Assembly: GCA_030323885.1 (NCBI GenBank)
Contig: CM059199.1
Span: 36,588,590-36,652,589, forward strand
Direction of reading: 5' to 3'
DNA from: Branchipolynoe longqiensis
Lineage: Eukaryota > Annelida > Polychaeta > Phyllodocida > Polynoidae
DNA length: 64,000 nucleotides
In this document: positions 40,330 through 51,469 of the stretch, in pieces
Layout: the number at the start of each line of letters is the position of its first letter
How positions within the stretch are numbered: the stretch's first letter is position 1
The notes under the pieces: model-generated
What the model was told of the DNA's origin: nothing
The model's input: the letters and a program-made list of their open reading frames with translations, nothing else
The model's database searches: none
Program-made: the position numbers and the translations under genes

Positions 40330-41284
40330 CATCCGAGCAGGGCCTATCGGATGAAGTTATGATTAAATGAGGAGTTTGACAGGGGTGTGTATTGTCACCA
40401 TGTCTATTTAACCTGTACACAGAGATGATTTTCAGACACATTGAGGATTGCAAGAGAGTGACAATAGGTGACATGAACGTCATCAATCTTAGATATGTCG
40501 ATGACAGTATAATACTAGCAGACAGTGAGAAAAACCTACAAGATATAGTGAATAGAATCAATAAAGCTGGAATACTATACAACATGAAGATGAATGCCAG
40601 GAAGACCAAAACAATGGTTATAAGTAAAAAGACAGATAAACCAAATGTCAATATAACCTTAGATGGCACAAACATAGAACAAGTATCCGAATTCATATAT
40701 CTCGGACAAAAGATTACAAATGATGGGAGATGTGAGGAAGAAATTAAAAGAAGGATAACAATAGCCCGAACAACATTCTCCAAAATGTATAGAGTGTTAA
40801 CATCAAGTAAGATATTAATACAAACAAGGAAGCGTATTCTTCAGTGTTATGTGTGGTCTACTCTAATGTATGGGGCTGAGACATGGACAATCTCTAAGAA
40901 TATGTACAAACGTTTAGCAGCATTTGAGATGTGGACTTATCGAAGGATGATGAAAATATCATGGACAAAGAAGATCACCAACAAAGAACTTCTCAGAAAA
41001 ATTAAAAATAAGAAAAGCTTGTTTGCCACTATACAGACAAAGAAACTTATTTATTTTGGCCACATCATGCGTCAGAGGTCAATATACCGTACATTGTTGG
41101 AAGGGAAGGTGAATGGCAGCAGAGGGAGAGGGAGACCAAGAACATCATGGTTTACAAATATTTCACAGTGGACAGGCTTGAATTATTCACAGTCTATCAG
41201 AACAGCACACCATCGGAACAAGTGGAGAACCATGGCATCCAACCCTCGACTAGAGGACGGAACTATTGATTGATTGAATAGATG
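40330..41284 (+). pseudogene. Non-LTR retrotransposon (LINE) reverse transcriptase, 5'-truncated
   Basis: The frame encodes QGCVLSPCLFNLYTEMIF (RT block before the catalytic site), then NLRYVDDSIILAD, the catalytic box with the paired Asp, then the thumb and C-terminal region FIYLGQKIT, YGAETWTISK and RGRGRPRTSW. An open run of 293 codons starts at 40392. Upstream in the same frame the homology continues through two stops (MIK*GV*QGCVLSP), so the copy is dead. The 3' end carries short ATTGATTG repeats. No endonuclease domain remains. Clade not assigned with certainty. Confidence 0.88.
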
Positions 41285-41285
41285 T

Positions 41286-41455
41286 TGATTGTTTGTTGGA
41301 GTTTTATGACCTGGCAACATATATGGTCATAGCAAGATGGGTACCGACTTGTGACACTGTGCACTCATGGTGACCTCACAGTGCTGCCCCACTAGGAAAT
41401 CAGGCCACCAGCACCATGATCCGAAATCCCACTCAGTCACATTATCCTGACACTT
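41286..41455 (-). mobile_element. SINE1, head-truncated
   Basis: Tail GTTGGAGTTTTATGACCTGG through CATTATCCTGACACT. It abuts the 3' repeat end of the LINE fragment. Confidence 0.88.
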
Positions 41456-42177
41456 CCGCTAGCTACGGCCTTCTACATTGACAATTAACAGCTAGTCTCT
41501 CGGAAATACCGTTCTCCTTAGTAAGGAAGTTAAACTAAATATGGTAGGTGCAAATATGTAACTATGTTTAGTGTTAGCTATTCTAAAGACCGATGTTAAC
41601 ACCCGTTTTATTCACGCGGCGAGAAAAAGAGGCTGATAGCCACGCCACATGCGGACTAATATTAAACTAAACACCACCGATTGGCTATCTAGCGGCTTCC
41701 GCACTCACCACCGCGGCCAAAATGCTGCATTTGCCGGTTTGTTGTTGTTTGAGTTTGAATTATTGGTGGGTGGTGAGGGGTGGGGATGTCGGGTTCAGGG
41801 AGTGCGTGTACTGTATACTGGCGTCTGTCATGGCAGACATGACACAAGGGTCGGGACCCCGAGTCGGAAGCAGCAGTCCAGCCAATCACACGGCGGATGA
41901 AAGGACAACACACGCCATTGACAGTGATTCAGAACGAGGTTGACAGCTGACTTTTGACAGCTGACAATTGACAGTAAGCAGCAGAGACTAGCGATATATG
42001 GTGTGGGTCTGGGCGAAAGTTCAGATTCCATTGTGAATGGACTGCGGCAGGTCATGGGTTCGAATCCCATTGTAATTGGCTCAGAATGAGGGTGACAGCT
42101 GACAGTTGACAGTTTACAGCTGACATGAGGTTTAACTGCCAGATTAGCAGCAATAGGGCTTCACTTTCACCTTTGAG
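41456..42177. other. Unassigned region with a short duplication
   Basis: TTGACAGCTGAC-type units cluster at 41940-41975 and 42088-42125. The stretches CAGAACGAGGTTGACAGCTG (41930) and CAGAATGAGGGTGACAGCTG (42082) are direct repeats ~152 bp apart. A GGGTTCGAATCCC string at 42057-42069 resembles a B box but no tRNA fold was found. Confidence 0.4.
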
Positions 42178-42520
42178 CAGAATGGATGGCCGAATTAGTT
42201 GAGCGTTCGTCCCCCCCTTTTAGGAGACTCAAACCTACGGGTTTCAACCTGGGTCGAGTCAAACCATTGACCTAATAATTGATCCGTGTTGCTTCCTAGC
42301 CAGGCACTCTGTATTTTTAGAATAGGCAAAGCAGTGGTTGGCTCAGTGTCAGGAAAAAGTGACTGAGTGTGATATCAGTTCATGCTGCTGGCGGACTGGT
42401 CTTCCAGTGTGTCATCACTGTAAAGTTCCTACGAGTGCATACTGTCACACATCGGTACCTATCCTGATATGACATTATATGTTGCCAGGAGATAAAACTC
42501 CAAAACCAAGCAAGCAACTT
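42178..42520 (+). mobile_element. SINE1, full length, head type A
   Basis: Head GATGGCCGAATTAGTTGAGC and GGTTTCAACCTGGGTCGAGT, body, tail GTTGCCAGGAGATAAAACTC. Confidence 0.92.
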
Positions 42521-42658
42521 TCACCATTTTTTTTCATAATGCAGGGAGCGGTTGCCTTCAGTCATTCACTTCCACCCTTGACGCATGACGCTGCCCAGTA
42601 GGAAACTACCGGAAGTAAAGTAGGAGGCCGGAAGTGGCGGCTTTCATCTGCACCTGAT

Positions 42659-44396
42659 GCCACTGCCACTGTGACACAATCAAAGCAGAGGCCGCGTATG
42701 TTAAGCCTTTGAGGAGGTGGGAAGCCAACAGTGGCCCGAACGATGGCACCTGCGATAGCTGCTTATATTTAGCACAGGGTGACTGACCGCATGCTATCCC
42801 TTCAATGTGATAGGCCCACTGTCATTCTATGCACTTCCCACATGCTTGGTTGTTCCGTTATATATCTGTATATATAACCCTTTCCTTTCCTGTATCAGCA
42901 ATTAATTGCCCAAGCATGTTATTATGTTGTATATTTAAGCATATATATATATGGGGTTGGTGACCACATGCTATTTCTTCAATGCGATAGGTCCATTTGT
43001 GTTCTAAGCACTGCCCACAGGGTTTGGCTGAACTGTTTTATATTTGTGTATATATAACACTTTCCTGCAGTAGCAACTGACTTCCCAAGCTTCTTAATGG
43101 ATTTTATATTTAACCATACATTGCCCAGGGTAGGTGGCCGCATGCTATCCCTTCAATGCCATAGGGCCGCTCGCGTTCTAGGCACTTCCCTCAGGCTTGA
43201 CTTTTCTGTTATATTTTTGTGTATATATAACAATTTCCTGTATCAGCAACTGATTTCCGAAGCGTTTCATTATATTTGTATTTTTAAGCATACATTGCCC
43301 AGGGTTGGGGACCACACGCTAACCCTTCAATGATATAAGACCACTTGCATTCTGGGCAATACCCACAGGGTTCTCTGTTCCATTATATATATATATATGT
43401 ATATATAGAACATCTTCCTGAGACCTCACCTTCTATCCCAAGGTTATTGCGTGATATATATATATATAAGGATACATGTATACGTAATATCTAGCTGAGG
43501 CAACAACTGCATTCACAAGCTTCTTATTGCATTGTATATTTAAGCAAACATGGCCCAAGGTGGCTGACCGCATGCTATCCCTTCAATGCCATAGGGCCAG
43601 TCGCATTCTAGGCACTACACACAGGCGTGTCCATTCCGTTATATATATGTGTGTATATATAACACTTTCCTGCAGCAGCCACTGCCACTGTGACACAATC
43701 AAAGCAGAGGCCGCGTATGTTAAGCCTTTGAGGAGGTGGGAAGCCAACAGTGGCCCGAACGATGGCACCTGCGATAGCTGCTTATATTTAGCCCAGGGTG
43801 ACTGACCGCATGCTATCCCTTCAATGTGATAGGCCCACTGTCATTCTATGCACTTCCCACATGCTTGGTTGTTCCGTTATATATCTGTATATATAACCCT
43901 TTCCTGTATCAGCAATTAATTGCCCAAGCATGTTATTATGTTGTATATTTAAGCATATATATATATGGGGTTGGTGACCACATGCTATTTCTTCAATGTG
44001 ATAGGTCCATTTGTGTTCTAAGCACTGCCCACAGGGTTTGGCTGAAATGTTATATATTTGTGTATATATAACACTTTCCTGCAGTAGCAACTGACTTCCC
44101 AAGCTTCTTAATGGATTTTATATTTAACCATACATTGCCCAGCGTAGCTGGCCGCATGCTATCCCTGCAATGCCATAGGGCCGCTCGCGTTCTAGGCACT
44201 TCCCTCAGGCTTGACTTTTCTGTTATATTTTTGTGTATATATAACAATTTCCTGTATCAGCAACTGATTTCCGAAGCGTTTCATTATATTTGTATTTTTA
44301 AGCATACATTGCCCAGGGTTGGGGACCACACGCTAACCCTTCAATGATATAAGACCACTTGCATTCTGGGCAATACCCACAGGGTTCTCTTTTCCG

Positions 44397-44439
<43 letters not shown>

Positions 44440-45427
44440 GAACATCTTCCTGAGACCTCACCTTCTATCCCAAGGTTATTGCGTGATATATATATATAAG
44501 GATACATGTATACGTAATATCTAGCTGAGGCAACAACTGCATTCACAAGCTTCTTATTGCATTGTATATTTAAGCAAACATGGCCCAAGGTGGCTGACCG
44601 CATGCTATCCCTTCAATGCCATAGGGCCAGTCGCATTCTAGGCACTACACACAGGCGTGTCCATTCCGTTATATATATGTGTGTATATATAACACTTTCC
44701 TGCAGCAGCCACTGCCACTGTGACACAATCAAAGCAGAGGCCGCGTATGTTAAGCCTTTGAGGAGGTGGGAAGCCAACAGTGGCCCGAACGATGGCCTCT
44801 GCGATAGCTGCTTATATTTAGCCCAGGGTGACTGACCGCATGCTATCCCTTCAATGTGATAGGCCCACTGTCATTCTATGCACTTCCCACATGCTTGGTT
44901 GTTCCGTTATATATCTGTATATATAACCCTTTCCTGTATCAGCAATTAATTGCCCAAGCATGTTATTATGTTGTATATTTAAGCATATATATATATATGG
45001 GGTTGGTGACCACATGCTATCTGTTCAATGTGATATGTCCATTTGTGTTCTAAGCACTGCCCACAGGGTTTGGCTGAACCATTATATATTTGTGTATATA
45101 TAACACTTTCCTGCAGTAGCAACTGACTTCCCAAGCTTCTTAATGGATTTCATATTTAACCATACATTGCCCAGGGTAGCTGGCCGCATGCTATCCTTTC
45201 AATGCCATAGGGCCGCTCACGTTCTAGGCACTTCCCTCAGGCTTGACTTTTCTGTTATATTTTTGTGTATATATAACAATTTCCTGTATCAGCAACTGAT
45301 TTCCGAGGCGTTTCATTATATTTGTATTTTTAAGCATACATTGCCCAGGGTTGGGGACCACACGCTAACCCTTCAATGATATAAGACCACTTGCATTCTG
45401 GGCAATACCCACAGGGTTCTCTGTTCC

Positions 45428-45465
<38 letters not shown>

Positions 45466-45765
45466 GAACATCTTCCTGAGACCTCACCTGCTATCCCAAG
45501 GTTATTGCGTGATATATATAAGGATACATGTATATGTAATATCTAGCTGAGGCAACAACTGCATTCAGAAGCTTCTTAATGCATTGTATATTTAAGCACA
45601 CATTGCCCAAGGTGGCTGACCGCATGCTATCCCTTCAATGCCATAGGGCCAGTCACATTCTAGGCACTACACACAGGCATGTCCATTCCGTTATATATAT
45701 GTGTGTATATATAACACTTTCCTGCAGCAGCAACTAATTTACCAAATTCTTATTCCGTTAGATAT
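42659..45765 (+). repeat. Higher-order satellite, three ~1.02-1.03-kb units
   Basis: Units begin GCCACTGCCACTGTGACACA at 42659, 43678 and 44708 (spacing 1019 and 1030). Each holds a ~110-bp non-monomer block and about five ~175-bp monomers with the string GACCGCATGCTATCCCTTCA, a (TA)n piece and GCATACATTGCCCAGGG. Monomer starts in unit 1: 42791, 42968, 43142, 43316 and 43572. Unit-to-unit identity is far higher than monomer-to-monomer identity. TA-run length is the main variable. Frames of 78-95 codons recur in it and are not genes. Confidence 0.93.
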
Positions 45766-46205
45766 TTTAAGTATGCATATGCATATACCCCAGCTAATGC
45801 AGATGAGAATGAATAGATGTGGAAGATTCGGTTTATTCAGTATATCAGCAAATAAACCATACCTGGGTGGAACAACCAGCAGAATCAGAGAAGAACAAAA
45901 GTATGTTCTTGACAGGCGAACAAGGCTGAGTTGGCGTGCAGGCCGGGTTTGTGTTTCTAGTGAGGTGCCTGGCCACGCTAGCGCATGATTATATTAGGCA
46001 CTCGTGGCAGCGTTTAGCGGGTAATGAAATGATAATGCTCAATCAAACTGGTGTATGGCGTAGGTGATACCAACTATCGGAAATACCTCTAAGCAGAGGC
46101 GATAGGCCTCCGTTTGTGAATCCTCTGTAGTAAATTAACCCAGACGAGGGGGGGGGGGTGGTGGAAAGTCACCCCATAGGTGCCTACACTAGCACATATG
46201 AGTAC
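45766..46205. other. Unassigned region
   Basis: Follows the satellite. A G-run lies at 46149-46157. No signal recognised. Confidence 0.3.
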
Positions 46206-46214
46206 ATGCTAACT

Positions 46215-46420
46215 ATATATATATATATTCTCGGGTGCAAGTGACAGGGCAACATCCAGGATAGAATCGTGCCGGTGGTGGCGCCACCGGTCACCTGGTT
46301 GGAGGGGGGCCATGCATCAAGTAAGCCACCCCATCAATAATAAGGGAGAAAATAAACATATAATCCCTTCTGTGCTTTTATTCTCGCATAATGCATATAC
46401 ATCACATATATATATATAGC
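46215..46420 (+). repeat. Dispersed repeat R9 (GGTGGTGGCGCCACCGGTCA type)
   Basis: Shares TCGG-GC-AGTGA, GCCGG-GGTGGCGCCACC and a TTTATTCTCGCATAATG-type 3' part with 56650-56840. It is flanked by TA-rich DNA and leads into diverged satellite monomers. Confidence 0.6.
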
Positions 46421-46560
46421 ATTGTACTGACGCAGCAATTGCCTTCCAATGTTTCTTATTCCATTATATATTTTAAACATACATGTGTATTTAACATTTT
46501 CGAGAGGCAGGAACTGATCCTAGAAGTTTCATATTTTGCTATGCATTTGAGTATGTGCAT
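46420..46560 (+). repeat. Diverged satellite monomers
   Basis: Pieces of the 42659-45765 monomer recur in order (TTGCCTTCCAATGTTTCTTA, ATTATATATTTTAAACATAC, CAGGAACTGAT). Strongly diverged. Confidence 0.55.
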
Positions 46561-46754
46561 ACCTCTGCAAGTACAGCTGACAGGTAGGCATGCAGTGTTG
46601 ATATCAGGACCTAGTGGTGTATGGGCACCTGCGGATGGGAGTCACACTGGCGCATATTCCATCATAAGCAAGTAAGATCTTGGTGGAGAAACGATTGCAG
46701 CATTTAGGTTTAGGTATAGAGGCATACTTAAATACATAACACAATAAGAACCTT

Positions 46755-46915
46755 AGAAAATCAGTCATTGCAGCAGGAAAGTGTTATTTATACACAAATA
46801 TATAGCGGAACAGACAAATCCATGTGAAGTGCCTAGTATGCCAGTAGCCTTTTTGCATTGAAGGGATAGCATGCAGTCAGGCATCCTGGGCAATGTATGC
46901 TTAACTATAAAACAG
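46755..46915 (-). repeat. Satellite monomer in inverted orientation
   Basis: GCAGGAAAGTGTTAT, CATTGAAGGGATAGCATGCA and GGGCAATGTATGCTTA are reverse complements of monomer strings in the main array. A single inverted monomer ~1 kb away. Confidence 0.8.
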
Positions 46916-47013
46916 ACTCAACAGTTTTGGGAATGAGTTGTGTCTCCAGAAAATACCTGCTTACACTTGGACTAAGTACTGTCAGGAGATCAGAGTTAGT
47001 CTGAACAGATGAG

Positions 47014-47318
47014 ACCAGACGGAATGGCCGAATGAATGGAGCGTCCGTCTCCTGTTTTGGTAGATCGTCATATTCGAATCCACCGGTTGGAACACTGGTC
47101 GAATCAAACCAATGACTTCAAAATTGATATATGTTGCTTCTTATCCTAGTGCTCGGATAGGGCAAGGACTGGTTGGCTCAGTGTCAGGATAATGTGTCTC
47201 CATTGGCAATCAGGTCATGCTTCTGGCAGTTAGGTCTCAAAGTAGGACAACATTATAAAGTTGCGATGAGTGTGCACTGTTACAAGTCGGTACCCGTCCT
47301 GATATGACCTTGGATGGA
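47014..47318 (+). mobile_element. SINE1, head type A, tail-truncated
   Basis: Head GAATGGCCGAATGAATGGAG, a diverged region between the boxes, body with a small deletion, ending at GATATGACCTTGGATG. Confidence 0.88.
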
Positions 47319-47667
47319 GGAGAATACCTAATCTTCCGCAGTTGAAATTTTGCCAAGGTAATTAATGGTTCTAAGAATAATTAAGTGTCGAGGATGTAAA
47401 ACCGCAATCAGGCAAACCGAAAGAATTAATCAGGTACTAAATGCGCTTGCCGTAATAAGATCGCCGTGAAATCAAGTACAAGACTCGCTCTCCCATCTCT
47501 TCTAACCCCCCCCCCCCCCAACTGTTGCCCAGCCCCACTCCCCCGCAACATGGACGCATGTTATTTGTGAGGAGCTCAACTCCATCTCCACCACCATAAT
47601 CCCACTAAAATAGAAGAACCATTCCTCTTCTTCTCTGCACCCAATCTCTGGCTCGCTCTCCAAAACT
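47319..47667. other. Unassigned region with C-run
   Basis: C-run at 47506-47519. No gene supported. Confidence 0.3.
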
Positions 47668-47912
47668 AGAGGAAGGTCGGGGGTTCAAAACCAAATGGAG
47701 TCAAACTTATGACTTCCAAAATTGATTCTTGTCGCTACCAAGACTGGCACTCGGCATTAGTATGATAAAGCAAGTACTGGTTTGCTCTGTATCAAGATAA
47801 TGTGACTGAGTGAGAAATTGGGTCATGGTGTTTGCGGTCTGGTCTCCCAGTGGGGCAGCACTATTATGTCACCATGTGTATGCACTGTGATACGTCGGTA
47901 GCTGTGCTGAGC
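47668..47912 (+). mobile_element. SINE1, partial
   Basis: Begins at GAAGGTCGGGGGTTCAAAAC (type-B B-box region) and ends in the distal body at CTGTGATACGTCGGTAGC. Confidence 0.85.
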
Positions 47913-47965
47913 ACCCCACAAAGGAGGCCTGTGCTTTACCGATTCAGGTACCGCATCCGGTGCCA
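47913..47965 (-). repeat. Solo SINE1 head type B, antisense
   Basis: Minus strand GCGGTACCTGAATCGGTAAA and CACAGGCCTCC; joined directly to the preceding plus-strand SINE1. Confidence 0.65.
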
Positions 47966-48071
47966 ACCCTACAACATGTCACCAGCCAATTCTAGTACCA
48001 TACCCCCACAACACGCCCCACAACTCCACTATCCACCCTCACACACACTCACATCAATGTCCAAGGGAACC

Positions 48072-48310
48072 AGACAGGATGGCCGAATGAGCTGAGCATC
48101 CGTCTCCTGTTTTGGGAGATGGGGGGATCTGAGTCCGTACCTTTGAGCTCATGGGTTTGAACACTGGTCACATCAAACCAATGACTTAAAAATTGATACT
48201 TGTCGCTTCCTAGCCTGGTGGACAGCAATATTAGGATAGGGCAAGGACTGACTGGCTCAGTGTCAGGATAATGTAACTGAGTGGGATATCGGATTATGGT
48301 GCTGGTGGCC
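48072..48310 (+). mobile_element. SINE1, head type A, 5' part
   Basis: Head GGATGGCCGAATGAGCTGAG, GGGTTTGAACACTGGTC, body to GGTGCTGGTGGCCTT, where a small MITE is inserted. Confidence 0.92.
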
Positions 48311-48459
48311 TTGGCCCGTATGCATAATGCAGTGTTAGCTTACACTCGGTGTGTTTGTGCTAACACCACTCTTTGCGTACTGAGTTTTTGCTGCTAACCT
48401 AGAAATCCCCGCCAAAACCAGTTTTGGCTCACTAACACCGCGACATGCATACAGGCTCT
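48311..48459. mobile_element. Small MITE T4 inserted in SINE1, ~150 bp
   Basis: Left GGCCCGTATGCATAATGCAG and right inverted AGCCTGTATGCATGTCGCGG. It cleanly interrupts GGTGGCCT / CTGGTCTCCC of the SINE. GGGCCGTATGC at 63472 and GCATACAGG at 57809 may be relics of the same terminus. Confidence 0.8.
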
Positions 48460-48582
48460 GGTCTCCCAATGGGGCAGCACTATAATGTTGCCATGAGTGC
48501 ACAGTGTCACATGACGTACCATTCCTGATATTACCTTAGATGTTGCTAGGACATAAAACAACAACAAGCACACAACAAACAA
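48460..48582 (+). mobile_element. SINE1, 3' part of the split copy
   Basis: CTGGTCTCCCAATGGGGCAG to GTTGCTAGGACATAAAACAA. Confidence 0.92.
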
Positions 48583-48633
48583 AATCCAAGCCAAAGAACC
48601 AACACATGCACCGCAACTAGAACCACTCAGCCT

Positions 48634-49051
48634 AAAGTCCCTGTCACACCTCACCGGATTGAGAAATTGACAGAACTGTCTAGTCAGGTGGTGTTTGGGC
48701 GTGACAAGTATCAAAATATATTAAAATGTGTCAAAATGTTGCAATATTGGGTCAAAGGCTGCCGGACAATGGGCATGAGACGGACATGAAATGGACATGA
48801 AAATGGAAATGAAAGGATAGCCAATGGACAAAACAAACTCAAACCGGACAAGAGCCATATACGTCAATCTTGTGGCTTCCATTCCAAGTTTTGTACATGT
48901 TCAAAACTTGTCACGGATTGGGCCAGATATCAATGGATATGCAATGGATATGCAACGGACACAAACCAGACTTTGCCGGATATCAACAGACTTTGTTCAA
49001 TTTCTTTCCGTTTCTTCAATCCGGCTAGGTGTGACAGGGGCTTTACACCAG
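48634..49051. mobile_element. PIF/Harbinger-like MITE H2, second copy
   Basis: Left AGTCCCTGTCACACCTCACC and right inverted AGCCCCTGTCACACCTAGCC. Core with tandem GGACATGAAAT-like units (48780-48830), in inverse sense to the 4972-5317 copy. The flanks TAA and TTA are suggestive but not an exact duplication. Confidence 0.75.
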
Positions 49052-49560
49052 TATCCCATCACACCCACCCACCCAAATAATATATAATTCAGCTAATACC
49101 ATGCAGCAGAATAAGGATTATTAGGGTAAGGCAGGCAAAACTACCCACCCACCTTGCAACCCTCCTAGACCACAAAGCCCTACACCAGCTGTAGACTCCA
49201 CTTACCCTACACTCCAATCTCCCCCCCCCCCCCCCCAAACACACAACAACCCTGCACTCGCCGCAACCAAATCACCAGCCCCGCCCCCCCCCATCTCTAC
49301 CACTCGTCCGCGTCACCTCCCCCTCCACACATGTCCTGCCCACTCTCCCCTTTTACCCCATGGCGCTACCTCTTTACAATATGTACCTATTTAGGTCAAC
49401 ACACCTTATCTTATCAGTGAGGGCATACGTCTCACTCTATCGGCGCGCCCGCAGGGGGGTGGGGGGTGGGGGGGAGGTCAGCGGCACTGCGGCGCTAACT
49501 CGACGTGGCGCCACCTAGGGTGCGCTTCTCAGACCAGCCGACATACCTTGTGTACATTGT
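49052..49560. other. C-rich unassigned region
   Basis: Contains C-runs (49211-49225, 49281-49291) and a G-rich patch (49453-49477). No gene supported. Confidence 0.35.
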
Positions 49561-49564
49561 GAAA

Positions 49565-49995
49565 GTACCCGCCTCCCCTCCTCCCCTCCTCTCCTATCCT
49601 CCCCTTTCCGACCATCTCCTCTCCTCTCCCCTCCCCCTCCCCCGCTCCTTTCTCAACTGTAATGCCACCGTTCTCCCCATCCATCCCTCCCTCTTCCCTA
49701 CCCCTCCACCTTCCCTTTCCCCATCTCCTCCTCCCCTCCGAGCTCCCCTTCCGCCTCCCCTCTCATCCCCTCCCTCGCTCCCTCTCCATTCTCCTCCTCT
49801 CTCCCTCCTCTCATCACTCCCCTAACCCGCTCACCTACTGCCCCCCCACCCACCCGCTCCTACCTCCGTTGTCCTTTCACCCCTCTTTCCACTCATCCCT
49901 CCCACTCAACTCCCCCTCCCCACTCCCACCTACCGCAGTCCTCCGGCCCCTCCCCCCTACCCTTGCCTGCGGCCCTTCCACCCCGCATCTCCCCT
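49565..49995. repeat. Homopyrimidine tract (CCT/CTC-rich), ~430 bp
   Basis: The plus strand is almost entirely C and T, in irregular CTCCCCTCC units. Purine interruptions are rare. The frames (SPPLPSP type) are compositional artefacts. Confidence 0.92.
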
Positions 49996-50265
49996 GGTGG
50001 TAATGGGGATTACTACAAAGCCGGTGATAATCAGGTTCTGAAACTCGGCCTTCAGGTCTTGGACCTGGTTACCATCGCCATCTTGGAAGACCCTGGACAG
50101 CACCGATGTCTGGTGCATTGAAAGGGTTTTGCAGACTTGCTTTCCATGTGCTACATACTGTGTTCTCATATTAAATATTCACATATAGTTAATGACCCTG
50201 TTTCCACCGTCAGCATTACATGGCACATTGACATCAAACTGGACACAGCGGCATAGCTGCCAAGT
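49996..50265. other. Unassigned region
   Basis: A minus-strand frame (50169-49957) has no recognisable domain. Confidence 0.3.
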
Positions 50266-50269
50266 CTAG

Positions 50270-50400
50270 GTTATTTGTTGTTGTTTTTGTGTTCAAGTGT
50301 TTTTATTCATCTGAATACCATGTTGGCAGTGCTATTGCACTGATCTTCCAACTATATTGGCAATTGCCACAACACACCGAACAAAGCTAGACAAATGTAG
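50270..50400 (-). repeat. Retroposon 3' end R4
   Basis: TTTTTATTCATCTGAATACC and CTATTGCACTGATCTTCC are the inverse of the 35730-35830 motifs. Confidence 0.6.
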
Positions 50401-50450
50401 ACAGACAATTACAAGGCAATATGCAAAGCATCAATGTGAATGCCAGTTGG

Positions 50451-50525
50451 CGACCTTACTATAAAGAGGTTTTATCTGACAAAATGGTGCTTTCGAGATA
50501 ATGAGGACTGAAGCTGTGTAACTGA
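50451..50525 (-). mobile_element. MITE T1, one end only
   Basis: GACCTTACTATAAAGAGGTT and GGTGCTTTCGAGATAATGAG correspond, inverted, to the right end of the 62133-62376 copy. Confidence 0.8.
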
Positions 50526-50599
50526 TTGGTCGTTCTGATCTATGCTAGATTTGCTTGAAGTACATTAAATGATGGATGGCTAACGTTGGAGAAACTTGA

Positions 50600-50715
50600 A
50601 GAAAAAGGATTGATTGATTGATTGGTGGTTGCTTTATGCCGTGTTGGCAGCATAGGCCATATTCATGGCGAGAAATCTTATTTTTTGTTCAAACCATCGC
50701 TTTTACATGTAAAAG
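50600..50715 (-). repeat. SINE5 3' region
   Basis: (GATT)n then TTGCTTTATGCCGTGTTGGC and CATTCATGGCGAGA-type sequence; inverse of the 53325-53430 module. Confidence 0.72.
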
Positions 50716-51115
50716 CAGACAATCAATTATGTGCCAATAGACACTCATTAAATTAGAAAGCTCACAATCATATATTTGTGGGCAAGGGAAACAAATCCCC
50801 ATAGAAAAAGAAAGGTTTTATTAATAATTGATAGAATCTATTTAGTAAACTATATGAGGTGGTACAGTCCAGCTGCCCTCAAAAAGGCTAAAATGTTTTA
50901 GAAAAAGGATGACAAATTAATGTTGGCATGGATGACAAAATGCTTGGCACCATAGCATTCACCAGGGATATGTTCTATTAAATTGACTTAGTGTTGCCTG
51001 GTATACAGCAAAAAGAAGCATAATAAGTGCACTAGTATCTAAGGTGGACATGTGGGATCAAATCTAGATAATTTCAGTTGTTTAAAAATTGTGATGCTTT
51101 CATGACAATATATTA
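50716..51115. other. Unassigned AT-rich region
   Basis: No signal recognised. Confidence 0.3.
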
Positions 51116-51117
51116 TA

Positions 51118-51455
51118 GTTTGTTTATTGGACATGTACGCCCTAGCCACAACTAAGGTCATATCAGGATGGGTACTCACATTTGACAGTGTGCACCTATA
51201 TACACCTTATAGTGCTAACCCACTGGAAGAGTACACTGTCAGCACCATGATTTAATATCCGACTGAGTCATATTATCCTGAGTCTTAGAAAACCAGTCCT
51301 TGCCCTATTCTACAATTGCAGAGTTCCAGGCATGATAGCCATATGCATCGATGGTTTCAGTCATTGGGTTAACTCGGTCCGGTTTTGAACCCACAACCTC
51401 CCACATTGGTAGCTAGCCAGTGTTCTTCCTGGTTCAACCACCACATCTGGTTTTT
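51118..51455 (-). mobile_element. SINE1, full length, diverged
   Basis: Tail CGCCCTAGCCACAACTAAGG, body, and a decayed head near 51455. Confidence 0.88.
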
Positions 51456-51469
51456 GCATTCAGCACCTT

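Noticed and set aside
42024..42080. GGGTTCGAATCCC, possible tRNA B box
   Set aside because: No matching A box or cloverleaf arms could be traced around it.
43097..45988. Recurrent 78-95-codon frames (HTLPRVG, CHRAARVLGTS strings)
   Set aside because: They recur with the satellite monomers and reflect repetition; no protein family is recognised.
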